A stretch of DNA of 64,000 bases. Source: Pseudomonas salomonii (GTDB lineage Bacteria > Pseudomonadota > Gammaproteobacteria > Pseudomonadales > Pseudomonadaceae). The position numbers and the translations under genes are program-made. Location: assembly GCF_900107155.1 (NCBI RefSeq), contig NZ_FNOX01000003.1:484206-548205 (forward strand), in the 5' to 3' direction. Below, piece by piece: positions 16,662 through 26,318 of the stretch. Position 1 is the first letter of the stretch; each line of letters begins with the position of its first letter. The notes below the pieces were generated by a model. It saw nothing but the letters and a program-made list of their open reading frames with translations, did not search any database and was not told where the DNA came from.

Positions 16662-17150
16662 ATGACGACGTTGCATTGGGCAGGTTTGTTGGCACTGGCG
16701 GTGATCGCCGGTGCGGTGGTGCCGTTTCAGAGTGCGATCAACGCCAGCCTCGGGCGCGGGCTGGGGCACCCGTTGTGGGCCACACTGGCGTCACTGCTGG
16801 TGAGCATTATTGTGTTGCTGCCGATCATCATCGCGCTGCGCCTGCCCTTGCCGAGCCTGGCCTTTATCACCCAGGCGCCGCTGTGGATGTGGGCCGGTGG
16901 CGCGTTTGGGGTGTGCTTTATTTCGCTGGCGTTGATGTTGCTGCCCAAGCTCGGCGCGTCGGGGTTTATTGCGCTGGCCATGGCCGGGCAGATTCTCGCT
17001 TCGCTGCTGCTCGATCACTTTGGCTTGTTTGGCCTGGTGGAGCGCCAACTGACAACGCCCCGCGTGTTGGGGGCGTTGTTGTTGATTGGCGGGGTAGCAC
17101 TGATTCAGTTCAGCGCCACACCGGCTCGCGCCCTGGCCACGGCAGGCTGA
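16662..17150 (+). CDS. DMT-family transporter, DUF606 (YdcZ-like)
   Basis: A 162-residue protein with about five membrane spans and the DUF606 pattern (PFQSAINASLGRGLGHPLWATLASLLVS; LPKLGASGFIALAMAGQILASLLLDHFGLFG). One-domain members work as dimers or pairs. The substrate is unknown. It is divergent from the adjacent LysR gene. Confidence 0.85.
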   Translation: MTTLHWAGLLALAVIAGAVVPFQSAINASLGRGLGHPLWATLASLLVSIIVLLPIIIALRLPLPSLAFITQAPLWMWAGGAFGVCFISLALMLLPKLGASGFIALAMAGQILASLLLDHFGLFGLVERQLTTPRVLGALLLIGGVALIQFSATPARALATAG

Positions 17151-18482
17151 TCAGCCCTTGTCGAGCGTGCGCAGTTTTTGTGGCAAGCCCCACAGCAGCA
17201 GCGCCGCCGCCAACAGCGCACACAGGCCGATCACATACAGCGCCGGCGTGGTGCTGCCGGTAAGGTCCTTGATGCGCCCCACCATCACCGGGCTGACGAT
17301 ACCGCCGAACTGCCCGAGGGTGTTGATCACCGCAATGCCACCGGCCGCCCCCGCACCGGCGCCGGCCAACAGTTTGGGCGGCAGCGTCCAGAAGGCCGGG
17401 ATCGAAGCAATAATGCCCGCGCCCAGCAGGCCCAGGGCGATGATCAGGAAGGTGGTGTGGTCGGCAAAGATCCCGGCACAGAAGAAGCCGATGGCGCCCA
17501 GCACCACCAGGCCGCAGACAAACTTGCGGCGCTCGCCGGTGGCGTCCGACAGTCGCCCGATCACCACCATGCTGATCGCCCCGCACACATAGGGAATGGC
17601 GGTGAGCAGGCCGATCATCACCGGGCTCTGGGTACCGGCACTGCGGATCAATTGCGGCGCCCAGAAGTTGAGGCCGTAGGACGCCACCTGGATCAGAAAG
17701 TAGATAAACCCAAGCATCAAAAACCCAGGAATGCGGATCGCCGAAAGCAGCGAGCCACCGTGCTGGTTCGGCTCATGCTTGGCGATGCGGCTCGACAGCA
17801 GGGTTTTCTCGGCAGGCGTCAGCCAATGCGCGTCTTCAATGCGGTCCTTGAGCAAGGTCAGCACCAGAAAACCCAGGCCGATGCAGGGCAAGCCGCCGAG
17901 CAGGAACAGCCAGTGCCAGCCGCGCATTTGCAGCACGCCGTCGAGGTGCTCCAGCACCAGCCCGGAAAATGGCGCGCCGACCAAACCGGCGAACGCCGAG
18001 GCCAGGAACAGCATCGAGGTGATGCGCCCACGAAAGTGCTGCGGGAACCACAGCGTCAGGTAATACAGCACGCCCGGCGCAAACCCCGCCTCCATGGCGC
18101 CAATGATGAAGCGCAGGCCATAGAACTGCCATTCGGCGGTGACAAATACCATGGCCGCCGTGGCCAGGCCCCACGACATCATGATGCGTGCGATCCAGCG
18201 GCGGGCACCGACCTTGTAGAGCATCATGTTGCTCGGCACTTCGAACAGCACGTAACCCACCACAAACAACCCGGCGCCCAGGCCATAAGCGGTGTCGCTC
18301 AGGCTCAGGTCGGTTTGCAGCTGGAACTTGGCGAAGCTGATGTTGATACGGTCAAAAAATGCGAACAGGTAGCACACCATGATCAGCGGCATCAGGCGCC
18401 AGGCGACCTTGCTGACCAGGGCTTTTTCGGCATCGATTTCAGCGGCCGGGCGCACGCCGGCCTCTAACGTATTAGTGCTCAT
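17151..18482 (-). CDS. MFS transporter, anion:cation symporter family
   Basis: A 443-residue, 12-span transporter of the ACS group, which takes up organic acids such as phthalate, tartrate or galactonate. Typical blocks are YLFAFFDRINISFAKFQ, LGAGLFVVGYVLFEVPSNMML and GAMEAGFAPGVLYYLTLWFP. It is the last gene of an operon with a CoA-transferase and an HMG-CoA-lyase-like enzyme, so it probably imports their substrate. Confidence 0.88.
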   Translation of the reverse strand: MSTNTLEAGVRPAAEIDAEKALVSKVAWRLMPLIMVCYLFAFFDRINISFAKFQLQTDLSLSDTAYGLGAGLFVVGYVLFEVPSNMMLYKVGARRWIARIMMSWGLATAAMVFVTAEWQFYGLRFIIGAMEAGFAPGVLYYLTLWFPQHFRGRITSMLFLASAFAGLVGAPFSGLVLEHLDGVLQMRGWHWLFLLGGLPCIGLGFLVLTLLKDRIEDAHWLTPAEKTLLSSRIAKHEPNQHGGSLLSAIRIPGFLMLGFIYFLIQVASYGLNFWAPQLIRSAGTQSPVMIGLLTAIPYVCGAISMVVIGRLSDATGERRKFVCGLVVLGAIGFFCAGIFADHTTFLIIALGLLGAGIIASIPAFWTLPPKLLAGAGAGAAGGIAVINTLGQFGGIVSPVMVGRIKDLTGSTTPALYVIGLCALLAAALLLWGLPQKLRTLDKG

Positions 18483-18541
18483 GGTTTCTCTCCAGCGGGC
18501 TGCTCACAGGCGCCCGATTGTTTTTGTTGTCTGGTCGCGCG

Positions 18542-19483
18542 TTACAGCGTGGCGATGTAAGCCGGTGGCGGGTGCAGGTCGCCATTGCGCCCGGCCTTGG
18601 CCACTTGGCCGGGCAGTTCATGCCCCAGCAAGGCCGGCAAGCGGCGGGACATTTGCAACAGGTGCGGCAGGTCGATGCCGGTGTGAATGCCGACCTCCTC
18701 GCACAGGTTGACCAAATCTTCGGTGCAGATATTGCCCGACGCCCCCGGCGCAAACGGGCAACCGCCGAGGCCACCCAAGGCCGCGTCAAACCGCCGGGCT
18801 CCGGCCTCGTAAGCGGCCAGCACATTGCACAACCCCAGGCCACGGGTGTTGTGAAAATGCAGGGTCAAATCGCTGGCCGGCACCTGTTGCAGCACGCGCT
18901 TGACCAAACGTTCGACCTGACGCGGATTGGCCATGCCGGTGGTGTCGGCCAACGTGATGCCCGCAATGCCCAGCTCGCGATAGGCGTCGACCATTTGCAG
19001 CACGCGGTCTTCATCGATCTTGCCTTCGAACGGGCAGCCGAAGGTGGTGGCAATGCTGCCGTTAAGGCGCACCGGGTGGTCGGCGGCAAAGCTGACGATG
19101 TCGCCAAAGGCGGCCAACGACGCCTCGCAACGCATGCGCATATTGGCCAGGTTGTGGGTCTGGCTGGCCGACATCACCAGGTTCAGCTCATCGGCGCGCG
19201 ACTCGATGGCGCGCTGGGCGCCCTTGAGGTTGGGGATCAGCGCGACATAAATCACACCGGCCCGGCGCTCAATCCCCTGGAACACCTGCTCGCCATCACG
19301 CAATGCGGGAATGGCTTTGGGCGACACAAAGGAACCCGCCTCGATTCGCGAAAAACCGGCCAGGGCCAGCCCGTTGATCAGCGCAATCTTGTCGGCGGTT
19401 TCAACCCAGGTCGGTTCGATCTGCAAGCCATCGCGCGGCGACACTTCCTGCACGATCAGCGTGTCGGAATAATCAGTAATCAT
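18542..19483 (-). CDS. Hydroxymethylglutaryl-CoA lyase family enzyme
   Basis: A 313-residue HMG-CoA lyase-like TIM barrel. Visible are the catalytic start EVSPRDGLQIE, the metal-binding HFHNTRGLGLCN, and the active-site cysteine loop GLGGCPFAPGASGN. The known reaction cleaves 3-hydroxy-3-methylglutaryl-CoA to acetyl-CoA and acetoacetate; close relatives may act on similar acyl-CoAs. It overlaps the CoA-transferase gene by 4 bases, so substrate activation and cleavage are coupled. Confidence 0.9.
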   Translation of the reverse strand: MITDYSDTLIVQEVSPRDGLQIEPTWVETADKIALINGLALAGFSRIEAGSFVSPKAIPALRDGEQVFQGIERRAGVIYVALIPNLKGAQRAIESRADELNLVMSASQTHNLANMRMRCEASLAAFGDIVSFAADHPVRLNGSIATTFGCPFEGKIDEDRVLQMVDAYRELGIAGITLADTTGMANPRQVERLVKRVLQQVPASDLTLHFHNTRGLGLCNVLAAYEAGARRFDAALGGLGGCPFAPGASGNICTEDLVNLCEEVGIHTGIDLPHLLQMSRRLPALLGHELPGQVAKAGRNGDLHPPPAYIATL

Positions 19484-20673
19484 TGCACCACTCCCGCGGT
19501 TTTCAGGCGTTGGATATCGGCACCGGTGAGGCCCAGGCTGCCGAGGATGTCATCGGTATGCTGGCCCAGGCTCGGGCCCTGCCAGTTCACACCACCGGGG
19601 GTTTCGGAGAGTTTGGGCACAATGCCGGGCATCTTCACCGACACGCCGCCGGGCAGCTGGGCATTAAGCAGCATGTCACGGGCCTGGTAGTGCGGGTCGC
19701 TGACGATATCGGCCACCGAGTAAATGCGCCCGGCCGGCACCTCGGCGGCTTCGAGCGCGCTGAGTACCTGGTCGATAGGCAGGCTGCTGGTCCAGTGGGT
19801 GATGGCCGCGTCGAGCAGGCCACTTTTGGCGGCGCGGCCGTCGTTGTGGGCAAACTCCGGCGCTTCGGCCAGGTCGGCACGGCCGATGGTGTGCATCAGG
19901 CGCTTGTAGATCGGGTCGCTGTTGCCGGCGATCACCACATAGGCGCCGTCGGCGGTCAGGTAGGTGTTGGACGGCGCGATACCCGGCAAGGCGCCGCCAC
20001 TGCGCTCACGCACATGGCCGAGCATGTCGTATTCGGGCACCAGGCTTTCCATCAGGTTGAACACACTTTCGGCCAGTGACACATCGACCACTTGCCCCTC
20101 GCCCTGCCCGGTCTTGACCCGCAACAACGACATCAGCGCGCCGATCACCGCGTGCAGCGAGGCGAGCGAGTCACCCAGGCTCACGCCCACTCGCGCCGGT
20201 GGCGAGTCGGGGTTGCCGGTGGTGTAGCGAATGCCGCCCATGGCCTCACCGATGGCACCAAATCCTGGGCGATCGCGGTAAGGCCCGGTCTGGCCGTAGC
20301 CGGAGATGCGCACCAGGGTCAGCTTGGGGTTCAACGCATGCAACACGTCCCAACCCAGGCCAAGTTTCTCCAGGCCGCCGGGGCGCAGGTTTTCGATCAA
20401 CACGTCGGCGTCGCCCAGCAGTTGCTTGATCAGCCCCAGGCCCTCCGGGGACTTGAGGTCCAGTGCGAGCGACTTTTTGTTACGCGATTGCAAGTACCAC
20501 CACAGCGACGTGCCTTCGTGCAGCTTTCGCCATTTGCGAAGCGGGTCGCCCTGGCCCATGGCTTCGATCTTGATCACCTCGGCGCCGAACTCGGCCAGCA
20601 TCCGCGCGGCGAACGGGGCGGCAATCAGCGTGCCGATTTCAATCACCTTGATACCGCTCAACGGCGCCGTCAT
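19480..20673 (-). CDS. Family III (CaiB/BaiF) CoA-transferase
   Basis: A 397-residue formyl-CoA-transferase fold enzyme. The family start GIKVIEIGTLIAAPFAARMLAEFGAEVIKIE, the repeat ENLRPGGLEKLGLG and the conserved GYGQTGPYRDRPGFG are present. The expected catalytic aspartate lies in the SLAES-preceding VVDVSLAES region. It would load CoA onto a dicarboxylic or hydroxy acid for the lyase next to it. It is first in the operon and is preceded by a LysR gene. Confidence 0.9.
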   Translation of the reverse strand: MTAPLSGIKVIEIGTLIAAPFAARMLAEFGAEVIKIEAMGQGDPLRKWRKLHEGTSLWWYLQSRNKKSLALDLKSPEGLGLIKQLLGDADVLIENLRPGGLEKLGLGWDVLHALNPKLTLVRISGYGQTGPYRDRPGFGAIGEAMGGIRYTTGNPDSPPARVGVSLGDSLASLHAVIGALMSLLRVKTGQGEGQVVDVSLAESVFNLMESLVPEYDMLGHVRERSGGALPGIAPSNTYLTADGAYVVIAGNSDPIYKRLMHTIGRADLAEAPEFAHNDGRAAKSGLLDAAITHWTSSLPIDQVLSALEAAEVPAGRIYSVADIVSDPHYQARDMLLNAQLPGGVSVKMPGIVPKLSETPGGVNWQGPSLGQHTDDILGSLGLTGADIQRLKTAGVVQ

Positions 20674-20826
20674 GGGGTGGTCCTCTTATTCTTGGAATGT
20701 GCAGCCAAGGCTAGAGGACAGACGGGCGATAAATCCAACCGTCAGTTGGCAAGGAGCGTTCGCGAAATGCGAACGGTTGGCGAGTGTCGGCGTCAGTCAG
20801 ATCGCTATCGCGGGCATAGGGTTTGC

Positions 20827-21738
20827 TTACTTCAGTGGCGTGCGCAGGTAGTCAAACAACAACCGGCTCACCGGCGACAACTGCGCCTCATCACGCACCA
20901 CCACAATCAAGCTGCGATCCGACCACGTGTCAGTCAGCGGCACCGCATGCAACCCCAACGCGCGACCAAACAGCTCATAGGCCTTTTGCGGCAGGATGCC
21001 GATGCCCATATTCGCCTGGACCATCCGGCACATCGCATCAAACCCCGGCACATGGATACGCAGGCGCAGCATCTTGCCGGCCTCACGCGCTGCGGCATGG
21101 GTGCGCATATTGATCGAGCTGGCGGCGTGCAGGCCGACGTAATCGCTGCCCAGGGTTTCGTCGAACGCCAGGGTGTGGCGTGCGGCCAAGGGATGCTCCG
21201 CCGGCATCAGCACCACCAGTTTGTCGTGGCGATACAGTACACCGGGCAAGCCTTTGGTGTCGGTGTCGCTGGAGCAAATGCCCAGGTCCGCCACCCCGTC
21301 CAGCACGCCCTGGACCACGCCGTTGCTGGGGCGCTCTTCCAGATCCGTCTTGACCTCGGGGTGTCGCTGGGAAAAGTCGCGCAGGTCTTCCGGAAGAAAC
21401 TGAATAATCGCCGACAGATTCGCCAGCATGCGCACATAACCACGCACGCCGTGGCTGTGCTCGCCCAGTTCAAGGCCCATTTTCTCGACGTTGAACAGCA
21501 TCTGCCGCGCATGGTGCAGCAAGGTTTCGCCGGCGGCGGTCAAGTCCATGCCCTTGGCACGCCGCACGAACAGGCTCACGCCCAATACCTGCTCCAACTC
21601 CATCAGGCGCTTGCTGGCCGCCGACACGGCGATGGCCTCACGGGCCGCAGCGCGGGTCAGCGTGCCTTCTTCAAACACCGCAACGAACAGTTGCAGGGTG
21701 ATCAGGTCAAGGCGACGCACCAGGCTTTTGTGCAGCAT
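20827..21738 (-). CDS. LysR-type transcriptional regulator
   Basis: A 303-residue regulator starting MLHKSLVRRLDLITLQLFVAVFEEGTLTRAAAREAIAVSAASKRL (HTH), with a standard effector domain. The frame is open 100 codons further upstream, but that part overlaps the oxidoreductase gene and is low-complexity, so the ATG at 21738 is used. The ATG shares one base with the stop of that gene (TGATG). It lies upstream of the CoA-transferase operon on the same strand and is its likely regulator. Confidence 0.9.
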   Translation of the reverse strand: MLHKSLVRRLDLITLQLFVAVFEEGTLTRAAAREAIAVSAASKRLMELEQVLGVSLFVRRAKGMDLTAAGETLLHHARQMLFNVEKMGLELGEHSHGVRGYVRMLANLSAIIQFLPEDLRDFSQRHPEVKTDLEERPSNGVVQGVLDGVADLGICSSDTDTKGLPGVLYRHDKLVVLMPAEHPLAARHTLAFDETLGSDYVGLHAASSINMRTHAAAREAGKMLRLRIHVPGFDAMCRMVQANMGIGILPQKAYELFGRALGLHAVPLTDTWSDRSLIVVVRDEAQLSPVSRLLFDYLRTPLK

Positions 21739-22412
21739 CAGCGCGTCTCGCTGGCCAGGCGATTGATCTCGGCCTGCTCCACCACGGCCTGCGGCGCGCC
21801 CTGACGCGCCACCGCCAACATCGCCTGGCCGACGGTCTCGGTGCTCACCACCCAGTTGGGTTTGATCCGGCGAAAAAACGACAGCAGCGGCCCGAGCACG
21901 GTATAGAAGGATTGATACAGCGGCGTCTTTGAACGCACGCCATGCAACGGCTGAATCACCCCAGGCCGAAACAGGTACACCGCCTTGAACGGCAGGCGCA
22001 GCAAGGCGTTTTCGGTCTTGCCCTTGACCCGCGCCCACATCGACTTGCCCGCCTCGGAGCTGTCGGTGCCGGCGCCGGACACATAGATAAAGGTCATCTG
22101 CGGATTGAGCCGCGCCAAGGTGCTGGCCGCGACCAGGGTGAGGTCATAGGTGAGGTGGGTGTACTTGGCTTCCTTCATGCCCGCCGACGATACGCCGAGG
22201 CAGAAAAAGCACGCATCAAAGCCTTGCAGCAGGTTTTCCAGCGGTTGGAAGTCCAGCATGTCGCTGTGCAACACCTGGTGCAGCTTGCCGTGCTCCTGGG
22301 TCAGAGGGGTGCGGCCGACGGCGACCACTTCCTGCACGTCAGCGGCCAGCAGGCACTCACGCAGCACGCCTTGGCCGACCATGCCGGTGGCGCCGAATAA
22401 TAGAACTCTCAT
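21738..22412 (-). CDS. NAD(P)-binding oxidoreductase (HTATIP2-like short SDR)
   Basis: A 224-residue Rossmann protein with the nucleotide motif LLFGATGMVGQGVLREC at the N-terminus and the sequence FIYVSGAGTDSSEAGKSMWARVKGKTENAL resembling the SDR Ser/Lys region. It is an atypical SDR of unknown substrate. It is translationally coupled to the LysR gene that follows. Confidence 0.8.
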   Translation of the reverse strand: MRVLLFGATGMVGQGVLRECLLAADVQEVVAVGRTPLTQEHGKLHQVLHSDMLDFQPLENLLQGFDACFFCLGVSSAGMKEAKYTHLTYDLTLVAASTLARLNPQMTFIYVSGAGTDSSEAGKSMWARVKGKTENALLRLPFKAVYLFRPGVIQPLHGVRSKTPLYQSFYTVLGPLLSFFRRIKPNWVVSTETVGQAMLAVARQGAPQAVVEQAEINRLASETR

Positions 22413-22504
22413 CAGGGGACCTCAGCGGCAAGCCGCAAGCTTCATACTCAAGTTAAATACCGTTCAACTTGTAGCTTAACGCTTGCGGCGTGCGGCTGCC
22501 GCCT

Positions 22505-23653
22505 TTAGAACGCGCTGCGAAAGATCTCCTCAATTTGTCGCTGATCCGCCCGGCGGGGGTTGGTCAGACCGCAGGCATCCTTCAACGCATTGGTGGCCAG
22601 CAGCGGAATATCCTGCAACTTGGCGCCCAATTCGCGCAAACCGGCCGGGATCTCAACGTCATGGGCCAAGGCGCGAATAGCGACGATGGCCGCCTGAGCG
22701 CCCTCTTCCGGGGTAATGCCCTTGATATCGGCGCCCAAGGCGCGCGCCACGTCGCTCAAGCGTTTGGCGCAGACGCTGGCGTTGAAGCTTTGCACATGGG
22801 GCAGCAACACCGCGTTGCACACGCCGTGGGGCAGGTCGTAGAGGCCGCCAAGCTGGTGGGCCATGGCATGCACAAACCCCAGCGACGCATTGTTGAAGGC
22901 CATCCCGGCGAGGAACTGCGCGTAAGCCATGTTTTCCCGCGCGGCTTTGTCGCTGCCATCACGCACGGCCAGGCGCAGGTTGGCGCTGATCAGCTCCATG
23001 GCCTTGATCGCGCAGGCGTCGGTGATTGGCGTGGCAGCCGTCGACACATAGGCTTCGATCGCATGGGTCAGCGCGTCCATGCCGGTGGCCGCCGTCAGCC
23101 CCTTGGGCATGCCGACCATCAGCGTCGGGTCGTTGACCGACAGCAGCGGCGTGACATTGCGGTCGACGATGGCCATTTTCACATGGCGGGTTTCATCGGT
23201 GATGATGCAGAAACGGGTCATCTCGCTGGCCGTGCCGGCGGTGGTGTTGATCGCCACCAGCGGCAATTGCGGTTTGCTCGATTGGTCGACACCTTCGTAG
23301 TCGCCGATATGCCCGCCATTGGTGGCGCACAACGCGATGCCCTTGGCGCAGTCATGGGGCGAGCCGCCGCCCAGGGACACGACAAAATCACAGGCCGTGG
23401 CCTCCAGCATCGCCAGGCCTTTCTCGACGTTTTCCACATTGGGGTTGGGTTTGGCGCCGTCGTAGATCACCGAGTCGATGTCCTGCATCGCCAGCTTCTC
23501 GGCGATCATGCTGGCCACGCCGGCCCTGGCCAGCCCGGCGTCGGTGACGATCAGCGCCTTGCGAAAACCGTAGTTGCGGATGGCTACCATGGCTTCGTCG
23601 AGGCAGTCGGTGCCCATGATGTTGACGGCGGGAATAAAAAAGGTGCTGATCAT
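22505..23653 (-). CDS. Iron-containing alcohol dehydrogenase
   Basis: A 382-residue group III dehydrogenase. The NAD-binding [14 protein letters not shown], the iron-ligand region [23 protein letters not shown] and the block [15 protein letters not shown] are intact. The ATG at 23653 gives the family length ([14 protein letters not shown]). It oxidises or reduces small alcohols and aldehydes in the cytoplasm. It resembles YiaY/ErcA-type enzymes, but the substrate is not determined. Confidence 0.9.
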   Translation of the reverse strand: MISTFFIPAVNIMGTDCLDEAMVAIRNYGFRKALIVTDAGLARAGVASMIAEKLAMQDIDSVIYDGAKPNPNVENVEKGLAMLEATACDFVVSLGGGSPHDCAKGIALCATNGGHIGDYEGVDQSSKPQLPLVAINTTAGTASEMTRFCIITDETRHVKMAIVDRNVTPLLSVNDPTLMVGMPKGLTAATGMDALTHAIEAYVSTAATPITDACAIKAMELISANLRLAVRDGSDKAARENMAYAQFLAGMAFNNASLGFVHAMAHQLGGLYDLPHGVCNAVLLPHVQSFNASVCAKRLSDVARALGADIKGITPEEGAQAAIVAIRALAHDVEIPAGLRELGAKLQDIPLLATNALKDACGLTNPRRADQRQIEEIFRSAF

Positions 23654-23776
23654 GGTCAATCCTCGGAGGCGGTATGCCGACAGAATCAACCGATAACGCG
23701 TGGCGCATCTTGATCAGGATCAACGCACGCTCGTGATAAAGTCACCGCCCAGCCGATTTCGAGTAGACCCGCCGCA

Positions 23777-24793
23777 ATGAAGGATTTCCAGGATATTGAC
23801 GCCCACCTTGAAGACTGGAGCGCCCTGCGCAGCGCCATCGACTTCAATGGGATTCTGATCGGCAATGGCGCCAGCCGTGCGATTTGGGAAGACTTTGCCT
23901 ACGACTCGCTGTTCGAAAACGCCCGCACCGTCGAAGAAAAGCCCCTGAGCCCCTCCGAACTCAGCGTGTTCGATGCCCTGCAAACCCGCAGTTTCGAGCA
24001 AGCGCTGGGCGCATTGAAAACCACCAGCCGGGTCAACAAGGCGCTGGCGGTCAGCTCGGCGGCGCCGCGCAACCGCTACTACGCGATCAAGGAAGCGCTG
24101 ATCAACACCATCCACGCCGTGCACATTCCGTGGCGCCTGGTGCAGCCCTCAACCCTGGCGACGATCAACACTGAGTTGAAGCACTACGCCACGGTGTTCA
24201 CCAGCAATTACGACCTGCTCAACTACTGGGCGATCCTGCACACGCCGGGCATCGATGACCTGTTTCGCAGCGCCGACGCCAGCTTCGACCTGCGCAACAC
24301 CCGCACCCAAGCCACACGCATCCTCTACCTGCACGGCGGCCTGCACCTGGTGCGCAACCTCGACGGCACCGCGCGCAAATTGCCAACCACCGACAGCACC
24401 TTGCTCAGCAGCTTTGCGATCAACAATACGATCAAGACCCTGGACGACGTGCCGCTGTTTGTCAGCGAAGGCAAGGTGGAGGAGAAGCTCAAGACCATTC
24501 GCAGCTCGGACTACTTGTCGTTCTGCTACGAGCAGTTGCTGAGTCATGATGGCGCGCTGTGCATCTTCGGTCATGACCTGGGGCCGCAGGATCAGCACCT
24601 GGTGGATGCGCTTCGCCAGGCCAAGCTGACGACATTGGCAATCTCGGTGTCGGGGCGCAGTGACGGGTTTATCCGCCAGCAGAAGCGCCGTTACTCGCAG
24701 TTGTTCGAGGGCAGTGGCGTGGAGCTGAAGTTCTTTGCGGCGCGTACGCATCCGTTGGGTAGTGCCGCGTTGTCCGTGCCGGTCGAACGCTGA
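23777..24793 (+). CDS. DUF4917 protein with SIR2-like motifs
   Basis: A 338-residue protein that I recognise as DUF4917. It carries in order motifs resembling SIR2-like NAD-hydrolysing domains: GNGAS at 29-33 (nucleotide loop), FTSNYD at 141-146 (N144), YLHGG with H186, and FGHDLGPQDQHL at 264-275. In SIR2-like defence effectors the equivalent Asn and His are catalytic. The gene stands alone between the alcohol dehydrogenase and an XRE-cupin gene. The SIR2 reading is inference from motif order. Confidence 0.75.
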   Translation: MKDFQDIDAHLEDWSALRSAIDFNGILIGNGASRAIWEDFAYDSLFENARTVEEKPLSPSELSVFDALQTRSFEQALGALKTTSRVNKALAVSSAAPRNRYYAIKEALINTIHAVHIPWRLVQPSTLATINTELKHYATVFTSNYDLLNYWAILHTPGIDDLFRSADASFDLRNTRTQATRILYLHGGLHLVRNLDGTARKLPTTDSTLLSSFAINNTIKTLDDVPLFVSEGKVEEKLKTIRSSDYLSFCYEQLLSHDGALCIFGHDLGPQDQHLVDALRQAKLTTLAISVSGRSDGFIRQQKRRYSQLFEGSGVELKFFAARTHPLGSAALSVPVER

Positions 24794-24814
24794 TTCTCTA
24801 AACAAAGAAGATCC

Positions 24815-24847
24815 AATGTGGGAGCGGGCTTGCTCGCTCCCACATTT
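24815..24847. repeat. REP palindrome
   Basis: AATGTGGGAGCG and CGCTCCCACATT frame a short loop, the standard single REP of fluorescent pseudomonads. It lies between convergent genes and may also work as a terminator. Confidence 0.9.
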
Positions 24848-24874
24848 AGGCTGCATTTCAAATAGCAATCAGGG

Positions 24875-25402
24875 TCACTCGTCGCCGCTGTGCACCACCA
24901 CCAACAACTGCGCCTGCACCTCCCCCACCGAACGAATCCGGTGAGGTTTCTGTGCATTGAAGTGCAGCGCATCGCCCCGCTCCAGAATCACCCGCTCGTT
25001 CATGAAGTCCACTTCCACCTGGCCTTCGTGCACAAACAGAAACTCCTCACCCAGATGTTCCTTGAAGGTCTTGTCGGTGAATTCCGCCGGCGGGTAGATG
25101 ATGAATGGCAGCAGGCTGCGCTCGCTGACCTGATGGGCCAGCACGGCATAACCCGGCGCGGTGTCGGGGCGTTCGTGGCTGCGCACCAGGCTGTAGCTGT
25201 CTAGGCGGACGTTATCTTCGCTGAACAGTTCTTCGACCTTCACGTTCAACGCCTTGGCCAGTTTCAGTGCGGCGGCAATCGACGGCGTGTTGAGCCCACG
25301 CTCGACCTTGGACAGATAACTCTTGGTCATCCCGGATTTTTCGGCCAGGGACTCCAGGGTTACGCCAAGTTTTTTTCTCAATAATTTCAAACGAATAGAC
25401 AT
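24875..25402 (-). CDS. XRE-cupin transcriptional regulator
   Basis: A 175-residue regulator with an N-terminal XRE helix-turn-helix (about 5-60: GVTLESLAEKSGMTKSYLSKVERGLNTPSIAAALKLAKAL) and a C-terminal cupin sensor (about 105-172: GEEFLFVHEGQVEVDF, then GDALHFNAQKPHRI). It is divergent from the aldolase gene. A palindrome at 25450-25462 between them is a candidate operator. The cupin probably senses a metabolite of the aldolase/DapA-family pathway. Confidence 0.9.
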   Translation of the reverse strand: MSIRLKLLRKKLGVTLESLAEKSGMTKSYLSKVERGLNTPSIAAALKLAKALNVKVEELFSEDNVRLDSYSLVRSHERPDTAPGYAVLAHQVSERSLLPFIIYPPAEFTDKTFKEHLGEEFLFVHEGQVEVDFMNERVILERGDALHFNAQKPHRIRSVGEVQAQLLVVVHSGDE

Positions 25403-25449
25403 GTGCTGCGGTTAATCCCTGCAGAAAAGGCAGAATCATGCTTGCTAAC

Positions 25450-25462
25450 GACACAAAGTGTC
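25450..25462. promoter_or_regulatory. Candidate operator of the XRE-cupin regulator
   Basis: The perfect palindrome GACACAAAGTGTC, with a further half site AGTGTCA at 25475-25481, lies in the space between the divergent regulator and aldolase genes. Confidence 0.5.
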
Positions 25463-25508
25463 ATATAGCATCTTTAGTGTCATTTGCTCTAACCCAAAGG
25501 ACACCGAT

Positions 25509-26291
25509 ATGGCCAAGACATTAGCACTTCCCAAAGACCAACTGGTCAAGCAAGCACTGATCCAGATGCAAAACAGCCTGGCGGATAATACGTGGACCGA
25601 CCGGCAAAAGCTGGCGCTCACTTGCCGCATCCTGTTCGAACACGGCCACGACTCCGGCCTGGCCGGGCAGATCACCGCACGCGGGCCCACGCCTGGCACC
25701 TATTACACTCAGCAACTGGGCCTGGGTTTCGATGAAATCACGGCCAGTAATCTGTTGCTGGTCAACGAAGATCTGGAAGTACTCGAAGGGCATGGCATCC
25801 CCAACCCGGCCAACCGTTTTCACACCTGGGTCTACCGTGGGCGGCCGGATGTGAATTGCATCATCCATACGCACCCCACGCATATTGCCGCGCTGTCGAT
25901 GCTTGAAGTGCCGCTGCAGGTGTCGCATATGGACCTGTGCCCGCTGTACGAAGACTGCGCCTTCCTGGAGGCCTGGCCGGGCGTGCCGGTGGGCAATGAA
26001 GAAGGCGAAATCATCACAGCAGCTTTGGGCGACAAGCGCGCGATTCTGCTCTCGCACCACGGCCAATTGTCCACCGGCGCGAGCATCGAGCAAGCCTGCG
26101 TCATCGCGCAGTTGATTGAGCGGGCGGCCAGGTTGCAGTTGCTGGCGATGTCGGCGGGCAGCATCAAGCCGATTCTGCCGGAATTGGGTCGCGAGGCCCA
26201 CGACTGGATCTCCAAGCCCAAGCGTCATGGCGCCGCCTTCAACTACTACGCCCGGCAGAACCTGCGCAAACACGCCGATTGCCTGAACTGA
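25509..26291 (+). CDS. Class II aldolase/adducin family protein
   Basis: A 260-residue protein of the AraD/FucA family. Metal-binding histidines are seen in CIIHTHPTHIAAL (about 118-130), and a further family histidine lies in LLSHHGQLSTG. The ATG at 25509 fits the family start and follows AAAGGA. Some members are sugar-phosphate aldolases and others decarboxylases or dehydratases. The next gene, a DapA-family lyase, suggests a shared catabolic route. Confidence 0.85.
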   Translation: MAKTLALPKDQLVKQALIQMQNSLADNTWTDRQKLALTCRILFEHGHDSGLAGQITARGPTPGTYYTQQLGLGFDEITASNLLLVNEDLEVLEGHGIPNPANRFHTWVYRGRPDVNCIIHTHPTHIAALSMLEVPLQVSHMDLCPLYEDCAFLEAWPGVPVGNEEGEIITAALGDKRAILLSHHGQLSTGASIEQACVIAQLIERAARLQLLAMSAGSIKPILPELGREAHDWISKPKRHGAAFNYYARQNLRKHADCLN

Positions 26292-26318
26292 TTGCCCTTT
26301 TTCACGCGGAGACTTCCC

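Noticed and set aside
20092..21804. 570-codon plus-strand frame
   Set aside because: Antisense to the CoA-transferase and LysR genes; Gln/His/Arg-rich shadow.
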